This document shows positions 41,023-49,287 of a DNA stretch of 64,000 bases, piece after piece. The notes beneath the pieces are model-generated. The model saw nothing but the letters and a program-made list of their open reading frames with translations, was not told the DNA's origin and did not search any database. The first letter of the stretch is position 1; every line of letters begins with the position of its first letter. Both the position numbers and the translations under genes were made by a program. Source of the DNA: Methylorubrum rhodinum (GTDB lineage: Bacteria > Pseudomonadota > Alphaproteobacteria > Rhizobiales > Beijerinckiaceae); the NCBI RefSeq assembly GCF_014199935.1, contig NZ_JACHOP010000006.1:1-64000 (forward strand), given 5' to 3'.

Positions 41023-42594
41023 ATGACCGCTTCGCGGGAGATCGAGCTGAAGCTGGATTGCGATGCGGCGGATCTGGCGGCGCTCGCCGATCACCCGCTG
41101 CTCCACTCCCCCGACGCGGGCCATGTCACGCTGCACGCCACCTATTACGACACCGATGCGGGCGACCTGCGCGCCGCCGGTCTGGCGCTGCGGGTGCGCC
41201 GAGAGGCCGGCCCGGACGGCGAGCGCGTGATCCAGACCGTGAAGGCCGGGGCCGACGGTGCCGGCCTGTTCGACCGGGCCGAGTGGGAGCGGACGATTCC
41301 CGGCCCCGCGCCGGACCGCGCCGCGCTCGACGACACCCCGGCGGGCGATGTGCTGAAGGAGGTCGGCGAGCCGGAAATCGCGGCGCGCTTCTCCCTCGTG
41401 ATCGAGCGCGCGTGGCGGCCGGTCCGCTACGGCGCCTCCGCCATCGCGGTGACGCTCGACCGCGGCCGCATCGAGACGGTGCGGGGCGACCTGCCGGTCT
41501 GCGAGGCCGAACTCGAACTCACCGAGGGCGATCCGGCCGACCTGTTCGCCCTGGCCCAGGCCCTGTGCGAGACCGTGCCGCTCCGCCTCGGTGCGCTGGC
41601 GAAGGGCGAGCGCGGCGAGGCCGTTCTGGCGGGGCGCCTCGACCGGCCGAGCAAGGCCGACCGGGTCGCGCTCGATCCGGGGACGACGGCCGGCGAGGCC
41701 TTCGCGGCGGTGGCGCGGGCCTGCCTGCGCCATCTGCGCCTCAACGAGGCGGTGTTCCTGGAGAACCGCGATCCGGAGGCCTTGCACCAGATCCGCGTCG
41801 CGCTGCGGCGCCTGCGTTCGGCCTTCACCCTGTTTCGGCCGGTCCTCGCCGCCGATCCGAGGGCGGCGACCCTGCGCGACGAGATCAAGCGTGTCACCGA
41901 GCCGTTCGGGCGGGCGCGCAACCTCGACGTCTTCCTCGACGAGACGCTGGCGCCGGAGATCGAGCGGCGGCCCGAGGAGGCCGGCCTGCACGATCTGCGC
42001 GCCCTGCTCGGGGCCGAGCGGGAGCGGGCCTACGCGGCGGTGCTGGCGATCCTCGACGGCGCTGCGTGGCGCGGGCTCGTCATCGATTGCGTCGCCTGGA
42101 TCGAGGCCGGCCCCTGGCGTGGGCCCGCGGGCACGCCCGAGGGGGATCGCGCGGCGGAGGATTTCGCGGCCGACGTGCTGGAGCGCCTGCGCCGCCGCAT
42201 CAAGCGGCGCGGACGCCATCTCGACCGGCTGGATGCGGAGGAGCGCCACCGCGTGCGGATCGAGGCGAAGAAGCTGCGCTACGGCGCCGAGTTCTTCGCC
42301 GGCCTCTATGCCCACAGGCGCAAGGACCGGAAGCGCCACAAAGCGTTCGTGGCCGCGCTCGCGAAATTGCAGGACCATCTCGGCGCGCTCAACGACATCG
42401 CCACAGCGCATGAGATCGGCGCCGGCCTCGCCCCGCCGGAGCGCGGCGCCGCCGACGGCTTTCCCGATCCGGCCGCGGCCCTGTTCTCCGCCGGGCTCGT
42501 CGCGGCGGATGTCGAGGCCCGGACCCGGTCCCTGCTGGCGGCGGCGGCGCAGGCGCACGAGGACCTGCTGGAGGTGTGCCCGTTCTGGCGCTGA
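41023..42594 (+). CDS. CYTH-CHAD domain protein (inorganic triphosphatase-like)
   Basis: A 523-residue protein. The N-terminal CYTH domain (about 1-205) starts with the REIELKL signature (ExExK) and has YYDTDAGDL and the alternating acidic/basic strands of the triphosphate tunnel. The C-terminal CHAD domain (about 235-515) is helical with conserved histidines (HQIRVALRRLRS, HRVRIEAKKLRY) and binds polyphosphate in characterised relatives. It is similar in layout to E. coli YgiF, an inorganic triphosphatase. Its stop is immediately adjacent to the stop of the convergent SOUL gene, with no base between them. Confidence 0.88.
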   Translation: MTASREIELKLDCDAADLAALADHPLLHSPDAGHVTLHATYYDTDAGDLRAAGLALRVRREAGPDGERVIQTVKAGADGAGLFDRAEWERTIPGPAPDRAALDDTPAGDVLKEVGEPEIAARFSLVIERAWRPVRYGASAIAVTLDRGRIETVRGDLPVCEAELELTEGDPADLFALAQALCETVPLRLGALAKGERGEAVLAGRLDRPSKADRVALDPGTTAGEAFAAVARACLRHLRLNEAVFLENRDPEALHQIRVALRRLRSAFTLFRPVLAADPRAATLRDEIKRVTEPFGRARNLDVFLDETLAPEIERRPEEAGLHDLRALLGAERERAYAAVLAILDGAAWRGLVIDCVAWIEAGPWRGPAGTPEGDRAAEDFAADVLERLRRRIKRRGRHLDRLDAEERHRVRIEAKKLRYGAEFFAGLYAHRRKDRKRHKAFVAALAKLQDHLGALNDIATAHEIGAGLAPPERGAADGFPDPAAALFSAGLVAADVEARTRSLLAAAAQAHEDLLEVCPFWR

Positions 42595-43200
42595 TCAGGA
42601 GGGCGCCAGCCGGGCCGCCACCTCGTTCCGGCGCAGGAACGGGACCGAGAAGGGCGGGTCGTAGCCCATGAAGAAGGGCGGCGCCTCCGTCCGTTTGCCC
42701 GCGGCGTCGAGCACCTGGGTCAGGATCGCGGCCTGCCGCGAGCGCGCCTCCGCCGTGGCGCTGCCGGAGAAGCGCAGCACCGCCAGCCGCTCTGCCGGAA
42801 TGCGGACGATGCGCACGCCGGCCTCCGTCGGCTCGGGCGGCCCCGCCTCGGCGACCGTCTTCGGCAGATAGAAGCGCATCGTCCCGCCCGCGCCCTGCTC
42901 CACCGGCACCGTCATCGCGATCAGCCGCCCTCCGCTCTCGACCGGCGTCGTCATGGCGATGCGGTCGCCGCCCGTGTTGGCGCCGGTGATGTAGCGAAAA
43001 AGCCGACCGAACGCTTCGCCGTCCTGCTGGCCCTTCGCATCGGTCTCGACCGCGACGCGCGGCTCGTAGGCGCGCAGCTCGACGCCGCGGTCGAGCCGCT
43101 CGACGACGGCGTAGCGCGGCTCCTCGTAGGTCGCGCGGATGCCCACGACCGAGAGGGCCGATTCGAGGAGGGTGACGAGGTAGTAGAAGAACTTGTCCAA
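42595..43200 (-). CDS. SOUL-family haem-binding protein
   Basis: A 201-residue protein with a hydrophobic N-terminal helix (FFYYLVTLLESALSVVGI, possible signal anchor) followed by the SOUL/HBP fold: YEEPRYAVVERLDRGVELRAYEPRV, FGRLFRYITGANTGGDRIAMTTPV and a C-terminal FMGYDPPFSVPFLRRNEV. The family binds haem or other tetrapyrroles; the function in bacteria is not settled. It is convergent with the CYTH-CHAD gene. Confidence 0.85.
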   Translation of the reverse strand: MDKFFYYLVTLLESALSVVGIRATYEEPRYAVVERLDRGVELRAYEPRVAVETDAKGQQDGEAFGRLFRYITGANTGGDRIAMTTPVESGGRLIAMTVPVEQGAGGTMRFYLPKTVAEAGPPEPTEAGVRIVRIPAERLAVLRFSGSATAEARSRQAAILTQVLDAAGKRTEAPPFFMGYDPPFSVPFLRRNEVAARLAPS

Positions 43201-43337
43201 GGGGCCCGTATCCGCGGTTCGCGATGCCGACAGAGAAGACCGCAGGCCCGGCGACGTTCCGGCGGTCGGTCAAGGCACCGCATGGCGCATCCCCGCCGCA
43301 TCGGCTCTTGTCGGGTTCAGGCCCACAGGAGACGGAT

Positions 43338-43973
43338 ATGGCCCACGTCCTCGTCATCGGCGCCAGCAAGGGCATCGGCCTGGAGACCGTGAAGGCGGCG
43401 CTCGCCGCCGGGCACCGCGTCCGGGCCTTCGCCCGCTCGGCGGCCGACATCGCCGTCTCCGATCCCGGACTGGAGCGGTTCTCCGGCGACGCCCTGAAGG
43501 CCGGGGACGTCGCCGCTTCCCTCGACGGGATCGACGTCGTCGTGCAGGCGCTCGGCGTGCCGGCCTCGAAGCTGCTCGGGCCGGTGAGCCTGTTCTCGGA
43601 GGCGACCAACCTGCTTGTGCCGGCGATGGAGCGGGCCGGAATCCGGCGCATCGTCGCGGTGACCGGCTTCGGCACCGGCGACAGCCGCGAGGCGATCGGC
43701 CTGCTGCAGCGGGTGCCGTTCCGCCTCGTCTTCGGCCGCGCCTACGACGACAAGGACGCGCAGGAGATGCGCATCCGCCGGAGCACCCTCGACTGGACCT
43801 TCGTCCGCCCCGGCGTGCTGACGCCCGGAACCGCGACCGGCCGCTACAAGGTGCTGAGCGAGCCGAAATCCTGGCGCAACGGCCTGATCGCGCGAGCCGA
43901 CGTGGCGCATTTCATTGTCGGCGAGATCGACCGTCCGGCACACGTGAAGCGGGCGGTGGTGCTCGTCGGCTGA
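43338..43973 (+). CDS. NAD(P)-binding oxidoreductase (atypical SDR, NmrA/YwnB-like)
   Basis: A 211-residue Rossmann protein with the nucleotide loop VLVIGASKGIGLETVKAAL at the N-terminus, a DVVVQALG strand and VAVTGFGTGDSR. The Tyr-x-x-x-Lys of classical SDRs is absent at the usual place, so it belongs to the atypical, NAD(P)H-binding group. The ATG at 43338 follows CAGGAGAC. The frame continues upstream to 43224, but that part overlaps the region before the SOUL gene and lacks homology. Confidence 0.78.
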   Translation: MAHVLVIGASKGIGLETVKAALAAGHRVRAFARSAADIAVSDPGLERFSGDALKAGDVAASLDGIDVVVQALGVPASKLLGPVSLFSEATNLLVPAMERAGIRRIVAVTGFGTGDSREAIGLLQRVPFRLVFGRAYDDKDAQEMRIRRSTLDWTFVRPGVLTPGTATGRYKVLSEPKSWRNGLIARADVAHFIVGEIDRPAHVKRAVVLVG

Positions 43974-44090
43974 CCGTTCGGGGCCGGCGGCGAGGGGGCA
44001 GAGGGGAAGGAGCGCCGTTCCGGCGCGATGGAGCGGCGTGCCGCCCCTTCCGTGCGACCCGTGTGCCGGCCGCGGCTGGTGGACCGGCGC

Positions 44091-44372
44091 CTACTTGTCG
44101 AGGGCGTTCTCGACCGCGTCCTTTGCCTTGCCCTTCTCCTGCTGGGCCTCGCCCCGCAGCTTCTGGGCTCGGCCCTCGGCCTTGAGATCCTCGTCGTCCG
44201 TGAGGTTGCCGACGCCGCGCTTGGCGCTGCCGACCGCCTCGTTGCCGAGGCCCTTCAGCCGATCGACCGCGCCCGCCGTGGTCGGCGTGTCGTCGGCCAG
44301 AGCCGAGACGGATGCCGCCAGCGCGAGGCCGAGGAAGGCGCCGCGAACGGCCGTGATGCGGATGCTGCTCAT
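44091..44372 (-). CDS. exported CsbD-like stress protein
   Basis: A 93-residue protein. A Sec signal peptide (about 1-26, ITAVRGAFLGLALAASVSALA) precedes a hydrophilic CsbD-type repeat region (VDRLKGLGNEAVGSAKRGVG, LKAEGRAQKLRGEAQQEKGK). CsbD proteins are general-stress proteins of unknown biochemistry, usually cytoplasmic, so the signal peptide is noteworthy. The ATG at 44372 is chosen because it starts the signal peptide. Confidence 0.75.
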   Translation of the reverse strand: MSSIRITAVRGAFLGLALAASVSALADDTPTTAGAVDRLKGLGNEAVGSAKRGVGNLTDDEDLKAEGRAQKLRGEAQQEKGKAKDAVENALDK

Positions 44373-44479
44373 ACGCTGTCTCCCGAAGTACGAGGGGAGG
44401 GCGGTCTTACCGGCCGAGGTGGCGTGCGCAATGGTACGCCTATACCGGATCGAGCCATCGTGACCGGCCGGGCCGCCGC

Positions 44480-44932
44480 TCACTTCTTCGGCTCGGAGCC
44501 GAGATAGACGTATTCGGGGGCGGCGCGGAGCTGATCCTTGTCGGTCTCGATGAGCGCGTCGAGGCCCCCGCCGTCCTTGCGCGACAGCTTCAGGGTCTCG
44601 GGGGCGACGGCGACGTATTTCGCGTTCAGGCCGAGGAATCCGCCGACGCTGACGACGTAGGACTTCACCGCCAGCTTGCCGTCGAACACGATGTCGGCGA
44701 CCGAGCCGATGCTCTCGTTGGCGCCGTTGCGGATGGTCGTCCCGATCAGCTTCGAGGCGACCACGTCCTCGGGGGCCTGCGCGACGAACTTCGCCCGGAG
44801 GTCGTCGTTCAGCGTCGCCGGCTGAGCCGCGACGGGGCCCGGCTCCTGCTTGGGCGCCTGGGCCGGTTCCTGCGCCATCACCGGCGCGGCGGCGAGTAGC
44901 GGAAGGACGTAGAGCAGCGGGCGCAGTGTCAT
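44480..44932 (-). CDS. exported PRC-barrel domain protein
   Basis: A 150-residue protein with a signal peptide (MTLRPLLYVLPLLAAAPVMA), a Pro/Gln-rich linker and a PRC-barrel (about 60-135: VVASKLIGTTIRNGANESIG, IVFDGKLAVKSYVVSVGGFLG). PRC barrels occur in photosynthetic reaction-centre subunit H and RimM; in periplasmic form they are common in Methylobacterium with unknown role. It lies upstream of the CsbD-like gene on the same strand, and both are exported, so they may work together. Confidence 0.78.
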   Translation of the reverse strand: MTLRPLLYVLPLLAAAPVMAQEPAQAPKQEPGPVAAQPATLNDDLRAKFVAQAPEDVVASKLIGTTIRNGANESIGSVADIVFDGKLAVKSYVVSVGGFLGLNAKYVAVAPETLKLSRKDGGGLDALIETDKDQLRAAPEYVYLGSEPKK

Positions 44933-44954
44933 CGGGTCGTGGTCCTCGTCTGGA

Positions 44955-45317
44955 TCAAGGGGCGGATGGGAAGCGGAACTGGGGAAGGATCGGCTGCGGG
45001 GAGCCGCGCGCGTCACCCGATCTGCGCGGGTTCGACAACCGGAGGATGACGGAATCGGCATCGCGCCCCGTCCAGCCCGCCGTTCCCGTGCAGCCCGCTT
45101 CTCCCGTTGCTGCGCCGCGGCATGAACGGATCACGCGCAGATCGGTTCCGTGCGGGTCCGGCCGCAGTTGCACGCTGCGGTCGCCGGGCGCGTTGTACCG
45201 GCGCCCCATCCGGTCGTCGGAGGGCGCCTTCGGAATCGTGAGAGACGCGACGGCGAGGTCCATCGGGCGCGGGGCGTTCTCGCCGGGAAAGGCGCGCTCG
45301 CGGGTCGCGAAGCCCAT
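44955..45317 (-). CDS. hypothetical protein, 120 aa, low confidence
   Basis: I recognise no family. The frame from the ATG at 45317 has the strong third-position GC bias of real genes in this window (for example through MDLAVASLTIPKAP and RSVQLRPDPHGTDLRVI), unlike the other frames over the same bases. It ends 23 nt before the PRC-barrel start on the same strand. The C-terminal third is low-complexity. The rest of 45,318-45,764 holds nothing I can support. Confidence 0.35.
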   Translation of the reverse strand: MGFATRERAFPGENAPRPMDLAVASLTIPKAPSDDRMGRRYNAPGDRSVQLRPDPHGTDLRVIRSCRGAATGEAGCTGTAGWTGRDADSVILRLSNPRRSGDARGSPQPILPQFRFPSAP

Positions 45318-45764
45318 GCCCTCGGCTGCGCTGGCCGAAGCCTCTGCCCGGCAATCCGAAGACAGGGCGGCTGGCGCGGTTGCGGCCTCGGAACGCCCAA
45401 GCGGCCTCCGACCCAAGGCCGGCCAACCTTCTGCCTGCACTCGGCCCAACGGACCCGAAAGCATTCCGGATGTCGAACCCGCCCCAGCGAGCCGGTCCCC
45501 TGTGGCCCGCGATCGAATCGGCTCAAGGGCCAAGACGCCGTCCATTGGTAGAGCCCGGTGGCTCGGCCTCTACGGTCGCACGCTGTCCTCAGACTGTCCT
45601 GGTTCGCTCGCGGCGCGTTCAGCAGGGCACGAATACCGATCGGCGATGACCATGACGCATCGCCGATTGTCCGCGCGACGGCGCATCGGCGGTCGTCCGC
45701 CGGACGCATGGAACAGGACCGTCGGTCCTGATCCATGCCGCTTGGTATAAGTCATTGCAAATAC

Positions 45765-45841
45765 TGGCGACCCCGGTAGGGCTCGAACCTACGACCTGCC
45801 GCTTAGAAGGCGGCTGCTCTATCCAGCTGAGCTACGGAGTC
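45765..45841 (-). tRNA. tRNA-Arg (anticodon UCU)
   Basis: The complement folds as a tRNA: acceptor GACTCCG with CGGGGTC (one G-T pair), D-arm with AGCTCAGCTGGATAGAGC, anticodon stem GCCGC/GCGGC around the loop CTTCTAA (anticodon TCT), T-loop GTTCGAG, and an encoded CCA at 45765-45767. It reads codon AGA. It stands between the backbone genes and the oxalate locus. Confidence 0.95.
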
Positions 45842-45912
45842 GGGGTGCCGGGCCTCAGAAGCCACGGCAACCGCCGCCGGTCAAGCGACGGCCCCCAAAC
45901 CCGTCGATCCCC

Positions 45913-46596
45913 TCAATCCAAGTGGTTGCCGTAACGCTCGACATGGGCGGCCAGCCCCAGGCCGTGCTCGCGCACGAGGCGCTCGGCGAGGTCGGCGTTG
46001 CGGGCCTCCAGCGCCTCGATGATGCGCACGTGCTCGAGGATCGAGTCCGAGGCGCGGTCGCCCTGACGGAGCGCCGTGTTGCGGATGCCGCGGACATGGA
46101 CCAGCAGGTTGCCGCACAGGTCCTGGATCACCGCGCAGCCGCCGAGCCGGATGATCTTCTGGTGGAAGCGGATGTTGGCTTCCGAATACTCGTCGAGATG
46201 ATCGGCGGGCCGGCCCTCGAAGAATTCGGGGAAGGAGCGGCGCAGGCAGGCCAGATCCTCCTCGGGCGCATTGGCGCAGGCGAGCCGGGCCGCCATGCTC
46301 TCCAGGGCCGCCCAGGCCTGGATCATGCCGACGATCTCGCGCTTCGTCTTCTTGACGACGAACACGCCGCGGCGCGGCTCGTTGCGCACGAAGCCTTCCT
46401 GCTCCAGCACGGTGAGCGCCTCGCGGATCGGCGTGCGCGAGACGCCGAGCGTCTGCGACAGGCCGCGCTCGTCGAGGCGGACGTCGCCGGTCGCGCCGTA
46501 GATGTCCATGTTGGTGATGGCGGATTTCAGCGCCTCGTAGGCCAGCGTCCGCAGGCTGGTGGCCGGCACGATCGGCTTGATCGAGAGATTTTCCAT
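45913..46596 (-). CDS. GntR-family regulator, FadR/FCD subgroup (candidate oxalate regulator)
   Basis: A 227-residue regulator. The winged HTH (about 10-75) contains DERGLSQTLGVSRTPIREAL and EGFVRNEPRRGVFVV, the GntR signature; the C-terminal FCD domain (about 85-215) has the helix bundle with FHQKI and histidines that bind a metal and carboxylate ligand in relatives. It is divergent from frc1 across a gap holding an inverted repeat, TGGCAT-N5-ATGCCA, that recurs at four other oxalate promoters. I infer that it senses oxalate or a CoA derivative and controls the locus, including itself. The ATG at 46596 starts the homologous region. Confidence 0.85.
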   Translation of the reverse strand: MENLSIKPIVPATSLRTLAYEALKSAITNMDIYGATGDVRLDERGLSQTLGVSRTPIREALTVLEQEGFVRNEPRRGVFVVKKTKREIVGMIQAWAALESMAARLACANAPEEDLACLRRSFPEFFEGRPADHLDEYSEANIRFHQKIIRLGGCAVIQDLCGNLLVHVRGIRNTALRQGDRASDSILEHVRIIEALEARNADLAERLVREHGLGLAAHVERYGNHLD

Positions 46597-46775
46597 CGCG
46601 TCCGATTCGACCTTCGCGTCCGAGGGATGCTTGTCCGGGCGGAGGGGACCGCGTGGGCCAAGCTTGTCGCCTCCCGATGTGGAACACAAGGAGACGATTG
46701 TCACGAGTCGGGGAGGGTTCAGGCTTGTGTGCAGCTTTGCATGCGGCGCAGCCCACACCCCGATTTGTTGACGAC

Positions 46776-46792
46776 TGGCATTTGGTATGCCA
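46776..46792. promoter_or_regulatory. candidate GntR operator, site 1 (gntR-frc1)
   Basis: TGGCAT-TTGGT-ATGCCA is a 17-bp perfect inverted repeat; its right half also forms the 10-bp dyad TGGTATGCCA. It lies 163 nt before the frc1 ATG and 180 nt before the gntR ATG. Four more copies of the pattern TGGTAT-N5-AT(A/G)CC(A/T) follow within 12 kb. Confidence 0.65.
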
Positions 46793-46954
46793 GAAACCAG
46801 AGACGAAGTCGACAGCGTCGTGGTCGCCAAGCGCAGGACGCCATCCTGTCCGACCGGTGAGGCTGCGATGCCGGCTTCGTGCAGCGGCCCGCAGGGCGAC
46901 GCCATCGCCCGCGCGCCGACACCGAAAAGAAGCTTCCTGGGAGGGGACCTCGCG

Positions 46955-48232
46955 ATGGGCAAGGCTCTCGACGGCGTGCGCATCCTCGATTTCACGCATG
47001 TCCAGTCCGGTCCGACCTGCACGCAGCTGCTGGCGTGGTTCGGCGCCGACGTGATCAAGGTCGAGCGGCCCGGCGCGGGCGACGCGACGCGCCAGCAGCT
47101 TCAGGATATCCCCGGCATCGACAGCCTCTATTTCACGATGCTGAACCACAACAAGCGCTCGATCACCCTCGACGCCAAGACGGCCAAGGGCAACGAGATC
47201 CTGTGGCGGCTGATCCGCGAATGCGACGTGCTGGTGGAGAACTTCGCCCCCGGCGCGCTGGAGCGGATGGGCTTGACCTGGGACAAGCTGCAGGCGGCCA
47301 ATCCGGGGCTGATCCTCGCCTCGGTGAAGGGGTTCGGGCCCGGCCGCTACCAGGATTGCAAGGTCTACGAGAACGTCGCGCAATGCGCAGGCGGCGCGGC
47401 CTCCACCACCGGTTGGCGCGACGGGCTGCCGATGGTCTCGGGCGCGCAGATCGGCGATTCCGGCACCGGGCTGCATCTGGCGCTCGGCATCGTCACGGCG
47501 CTCTTCCAGCGCACCCAGACCGGCAAGGGCCAGCGGGTCGATTGCGCGATGCAGGACGGGGTGCTCAACCTCTGCCGGGTCAAGCTGCGCGACCAGCAGC
47601 GCCTCGGCGAGGGCCCGCTGATGGAATACAGCCAGTACGGCGAGGGCGTGCCCTTCGGCGACGCGGTGCCGCGGGCCGGCAACGATTCCGGCGGCGGCCA
47701 GCCGGGGCGCATCCTCAAGTGCAAGGGCTGGGAGAAGGACCCCAACGCCTACATCTACTTCATCACCCAAGGGGCCGTCTGGGGGCCGATCTGCGACATC
47801 ATCGGCGAGCCGGACTGGAAGACCGATCCGGCCTACGCGACCCCCAAGGCGCGCCTGCCGCATCTCAACGAGATCTTCACCCGCATCGAAGCCTGGACGA
47901 TGAAGCACGAGAAGTTCGAGGCGATGGAGATCTTGAACGCCTACGACATCCCGTGCGGGCCGATCCTGTCGATGCGCGAGATCGCCGAGGACGAGGCCCT
48001 GCGGGCCAACGGCACGGTGGTCGAGGTCGAGCATCCGACCCGCGGGCGCCACCTCACCGTCGGCAACCCCATCAAGCTCTCGGCGAGCCCGACCGAGGTG
48101 ACCCGCGCGCCGCTGCTCGGCGAGCACACCGACGAGATCCTGCGCGAGGTGCTCGGCTGCTCGGACGCCGAGATCGGCGAGATTTTCGGGTCCGGTGCCG
48201 TCGGCGCCGTCCACCGCATCGCAGCCGAGTAG
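46955..48232 (+). CDS. frc: formyl-CoA:oxalate CoA-transferase (Frc), paralogue 1
   Basis: A 425-residue class III CoA-transferase. It transfers CoA from formyl-CoA to oxalate, giving oxalyl-CoA for Oxc. The opening [34 protein letters not shown] and the catalytic Asp168 in [10 protein letters not shown] match Frc (Asp169 in the Oxalobacter enzyme); the Gly-rich loop [13 protein letters not shown] is also present. The ATG at 46955 follows GGAGGGG; upstream in-frame codons run through the operator. It is clearly homologous to, but far from identical with, the second copy at 62483-63733. Confidence 0.9.
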   Translation: MGKALDGVRILDFTHVQSGPTCTQLLAWFGADVIKVERPGAGDATRQQLQDIPGIDSLYFTMLNHNKRSITLDAKTAKGNEILWRLIRECDVLVENFAPGALERMGLTWDKLQAANPGLILASVKGFGPGRYQDCKVYENVAQCAGGAASTTGWRDGLPMVSGAQIGDSGTGLHLALGIVTALFQRTQTGKGQRVDCAMQDGVLNLCRVKLRDQQRLGEGPLMEYSQYGEGVPFGDAVPRAGNDSGGGQPGRILKCKGWEKDPNAYIYFITQGAVWGPICDIIGEPDWKTDPAYATPKARLPHLNEIFTRIEAWTMKHEKFEAMEILNAYDIPCGPILSMREIAEDEALRANGTVVEVEHPTRGRHLTVGNPIKLSASPTEVTRAPLLGEHTDEILREVLGCSDAEIGEIFGSGAVGAVHRIAAE

Positions 48233-48348
48233 GCCCGCCCCCGCGCCGCCGGGTCGTATTCGCCGCTCCACGCCCCATATGAAGGGAGACCCTCCGCGCG
48301 ATCCGGTGCCTTGGGTGAGACACTCGGCAGGACGAGCGGAGGCGCCTG

Positions 48349-48507
48349 ATGGCCCAGATCAACAACAACGGTACGGCCCGATCGGTAACGACCAAGGACT
48401 TCAACGAGCGCGTCAAGCGCGCGCTCGTCGACAAGCGCGATCCGCAGCCGAGGGCGAAGCCGGCCCCGCGCCGCTTCCAAACCGCCACGCGGGCCTCGGC
48501 GAACTGA
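48349..48507 (+). CDS. small basic hypothetical protein (52 aa)
   Basis: I recognise no family. The ATG at 48349 follows GGAGGCGCC and begins MAQINNNGTARSVTTKDFNE, ending in a Lys/Arg/Pro-rich tail. Third codon positions are G/C-rich. It is downstream of frc1 in the same direction. It could be a small regulatory or nucleic-acid-binding protein. From its end to 49001 I see no further gene. Confidence 0.4.
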   Translation: MAQINNNGTARSVTTKDFNERVKRALVDKRDPQPRAKPAPRRFQTATRASAN

Positions 48508-49001
48508 ACCCTCTTCCGGATCGAGGAAGCGGCTCCCGTTCGCGGAGCGTCGCCGTTCGAAAAGCCGAGGTCGTGATTGGGCTCGGACGCCCGCGACCCC
48601 GACGAACGCATCCGTCGGCTCGCGGCCTCTGTCCGGGTGAAGCCTTCGGCCAAGTCGGAGTCTGACGGCGATGGCCGGCCCCCCGGCAGGGCCGCATCGG
48701 CCCTGTTCGGATCGTCTGGAGCCGGTGTCGATTGCGATCGCGTAACGGACCATGGGGCCGAACGCGGCCATGGCCGCACAGTCGCCGCGCGGCCTGCGAA
48801 TTGCCCTGACGGCGGGCCGGCAACCTGGAACGACACTCGGGAATTTCTCCGACCGCGAAGCCCGAATGCGGCGCGATTCCGCAGCGCCTACCTTTGAGCC
48901 GAAAGCGATGTTCGGCGGGCTCGCGGAGCCCGATCGACACCCTCCCACACGAACGGTCGTGCAGGCGCGCCGGACCGGCGGACCTTGACATCCGCGCTCG
49001 T

Positions 49002-49018
49002 TGGTATACCAGATACCA
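49002..49018. promoter_or_regulatory. candidate GntR operator, site 2
   Basis: TGGTAT-ACCAG-ATACCA, a perfect 17-bp inverted repeat that also includes the 10-bp dyad TGGTATACCA (49002-49011). It is 68 nt upstream of the ATG of a 58-residue protein. Confidence 0.65.
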
Positions 49019-49085
49019 GAAGACAAGACGCTCGGATCGCGACGGAACGGACCGGCGCGCCAGCGCGGCAACGGGAGGACGAGCG

Positions 49086-49262
49086 ATGTCCGACGACGCC
49101 CTGGCCTATCTGGTGGAAGCCTTCGGTCACGTCTCCGAGGCCGAGATTCTCAGCTTCCTCGACGGCACCGCGCTGATCGCGCCGCCGGCCTCCGATATCG
49201 ACGAGGCCGTGCCTGCGGCGACCGTGCCGGCGATCTCGCCGGAGCCGGCTCGAGCCGCTTGA
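49086..49262 (+). CDS. oxalate-locus microprotein (58 aa)
   Basis: I recognise no family. The product begins MSDDALAYLVEAFGHVSEAE and has a single amphipathic N-terminal helix followed by a Pro/Ala-rich acidic tail; no signal peptide or membrane segment is visible. Evidence that it is real: GGGAGGA ribosome binding site, high third-position GC, and its own copy of the candidate GntR operator 68 nt upstream. It converges on the FAD oxidoreductase gene with a 25-nt gap. It may be a small regulator or enzyme partner of oxalate metabolism. Confidence 0.55.
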   Translation: MSDDALAYLVEAFGHVSEAEILSFLDGTALIAPPASDIDEAVPAATVPAISPEPARAA

Positions 49263-49287
49263 ACGGAGCGGCTGGCGGCGCTGCGGA

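Noticed and set aside
44926..45750. Rightward 274-residue open frame between PRC-barrel gene and tRNA
   Set aside because: Low-complexity Arg/Pro/Ser composition, no start signal, and poor third-position GC compared with the leftward frame over the same bases.
45743..45759. TGGTAT-AAGTC-ATTGCA as a sixth GntR operator
   Set aside because: Only the left arm matches, and the site lies downstream of the tRNA-Arg 3' end rather than before an oxalate gene.
46597..47058. Extension of the GntR gene upstream to 47058
   Set aside because: The extra 154 codons overlap the operator and the start of frc1, show no homology, and no GntR protein of this subgroup has such a leader.
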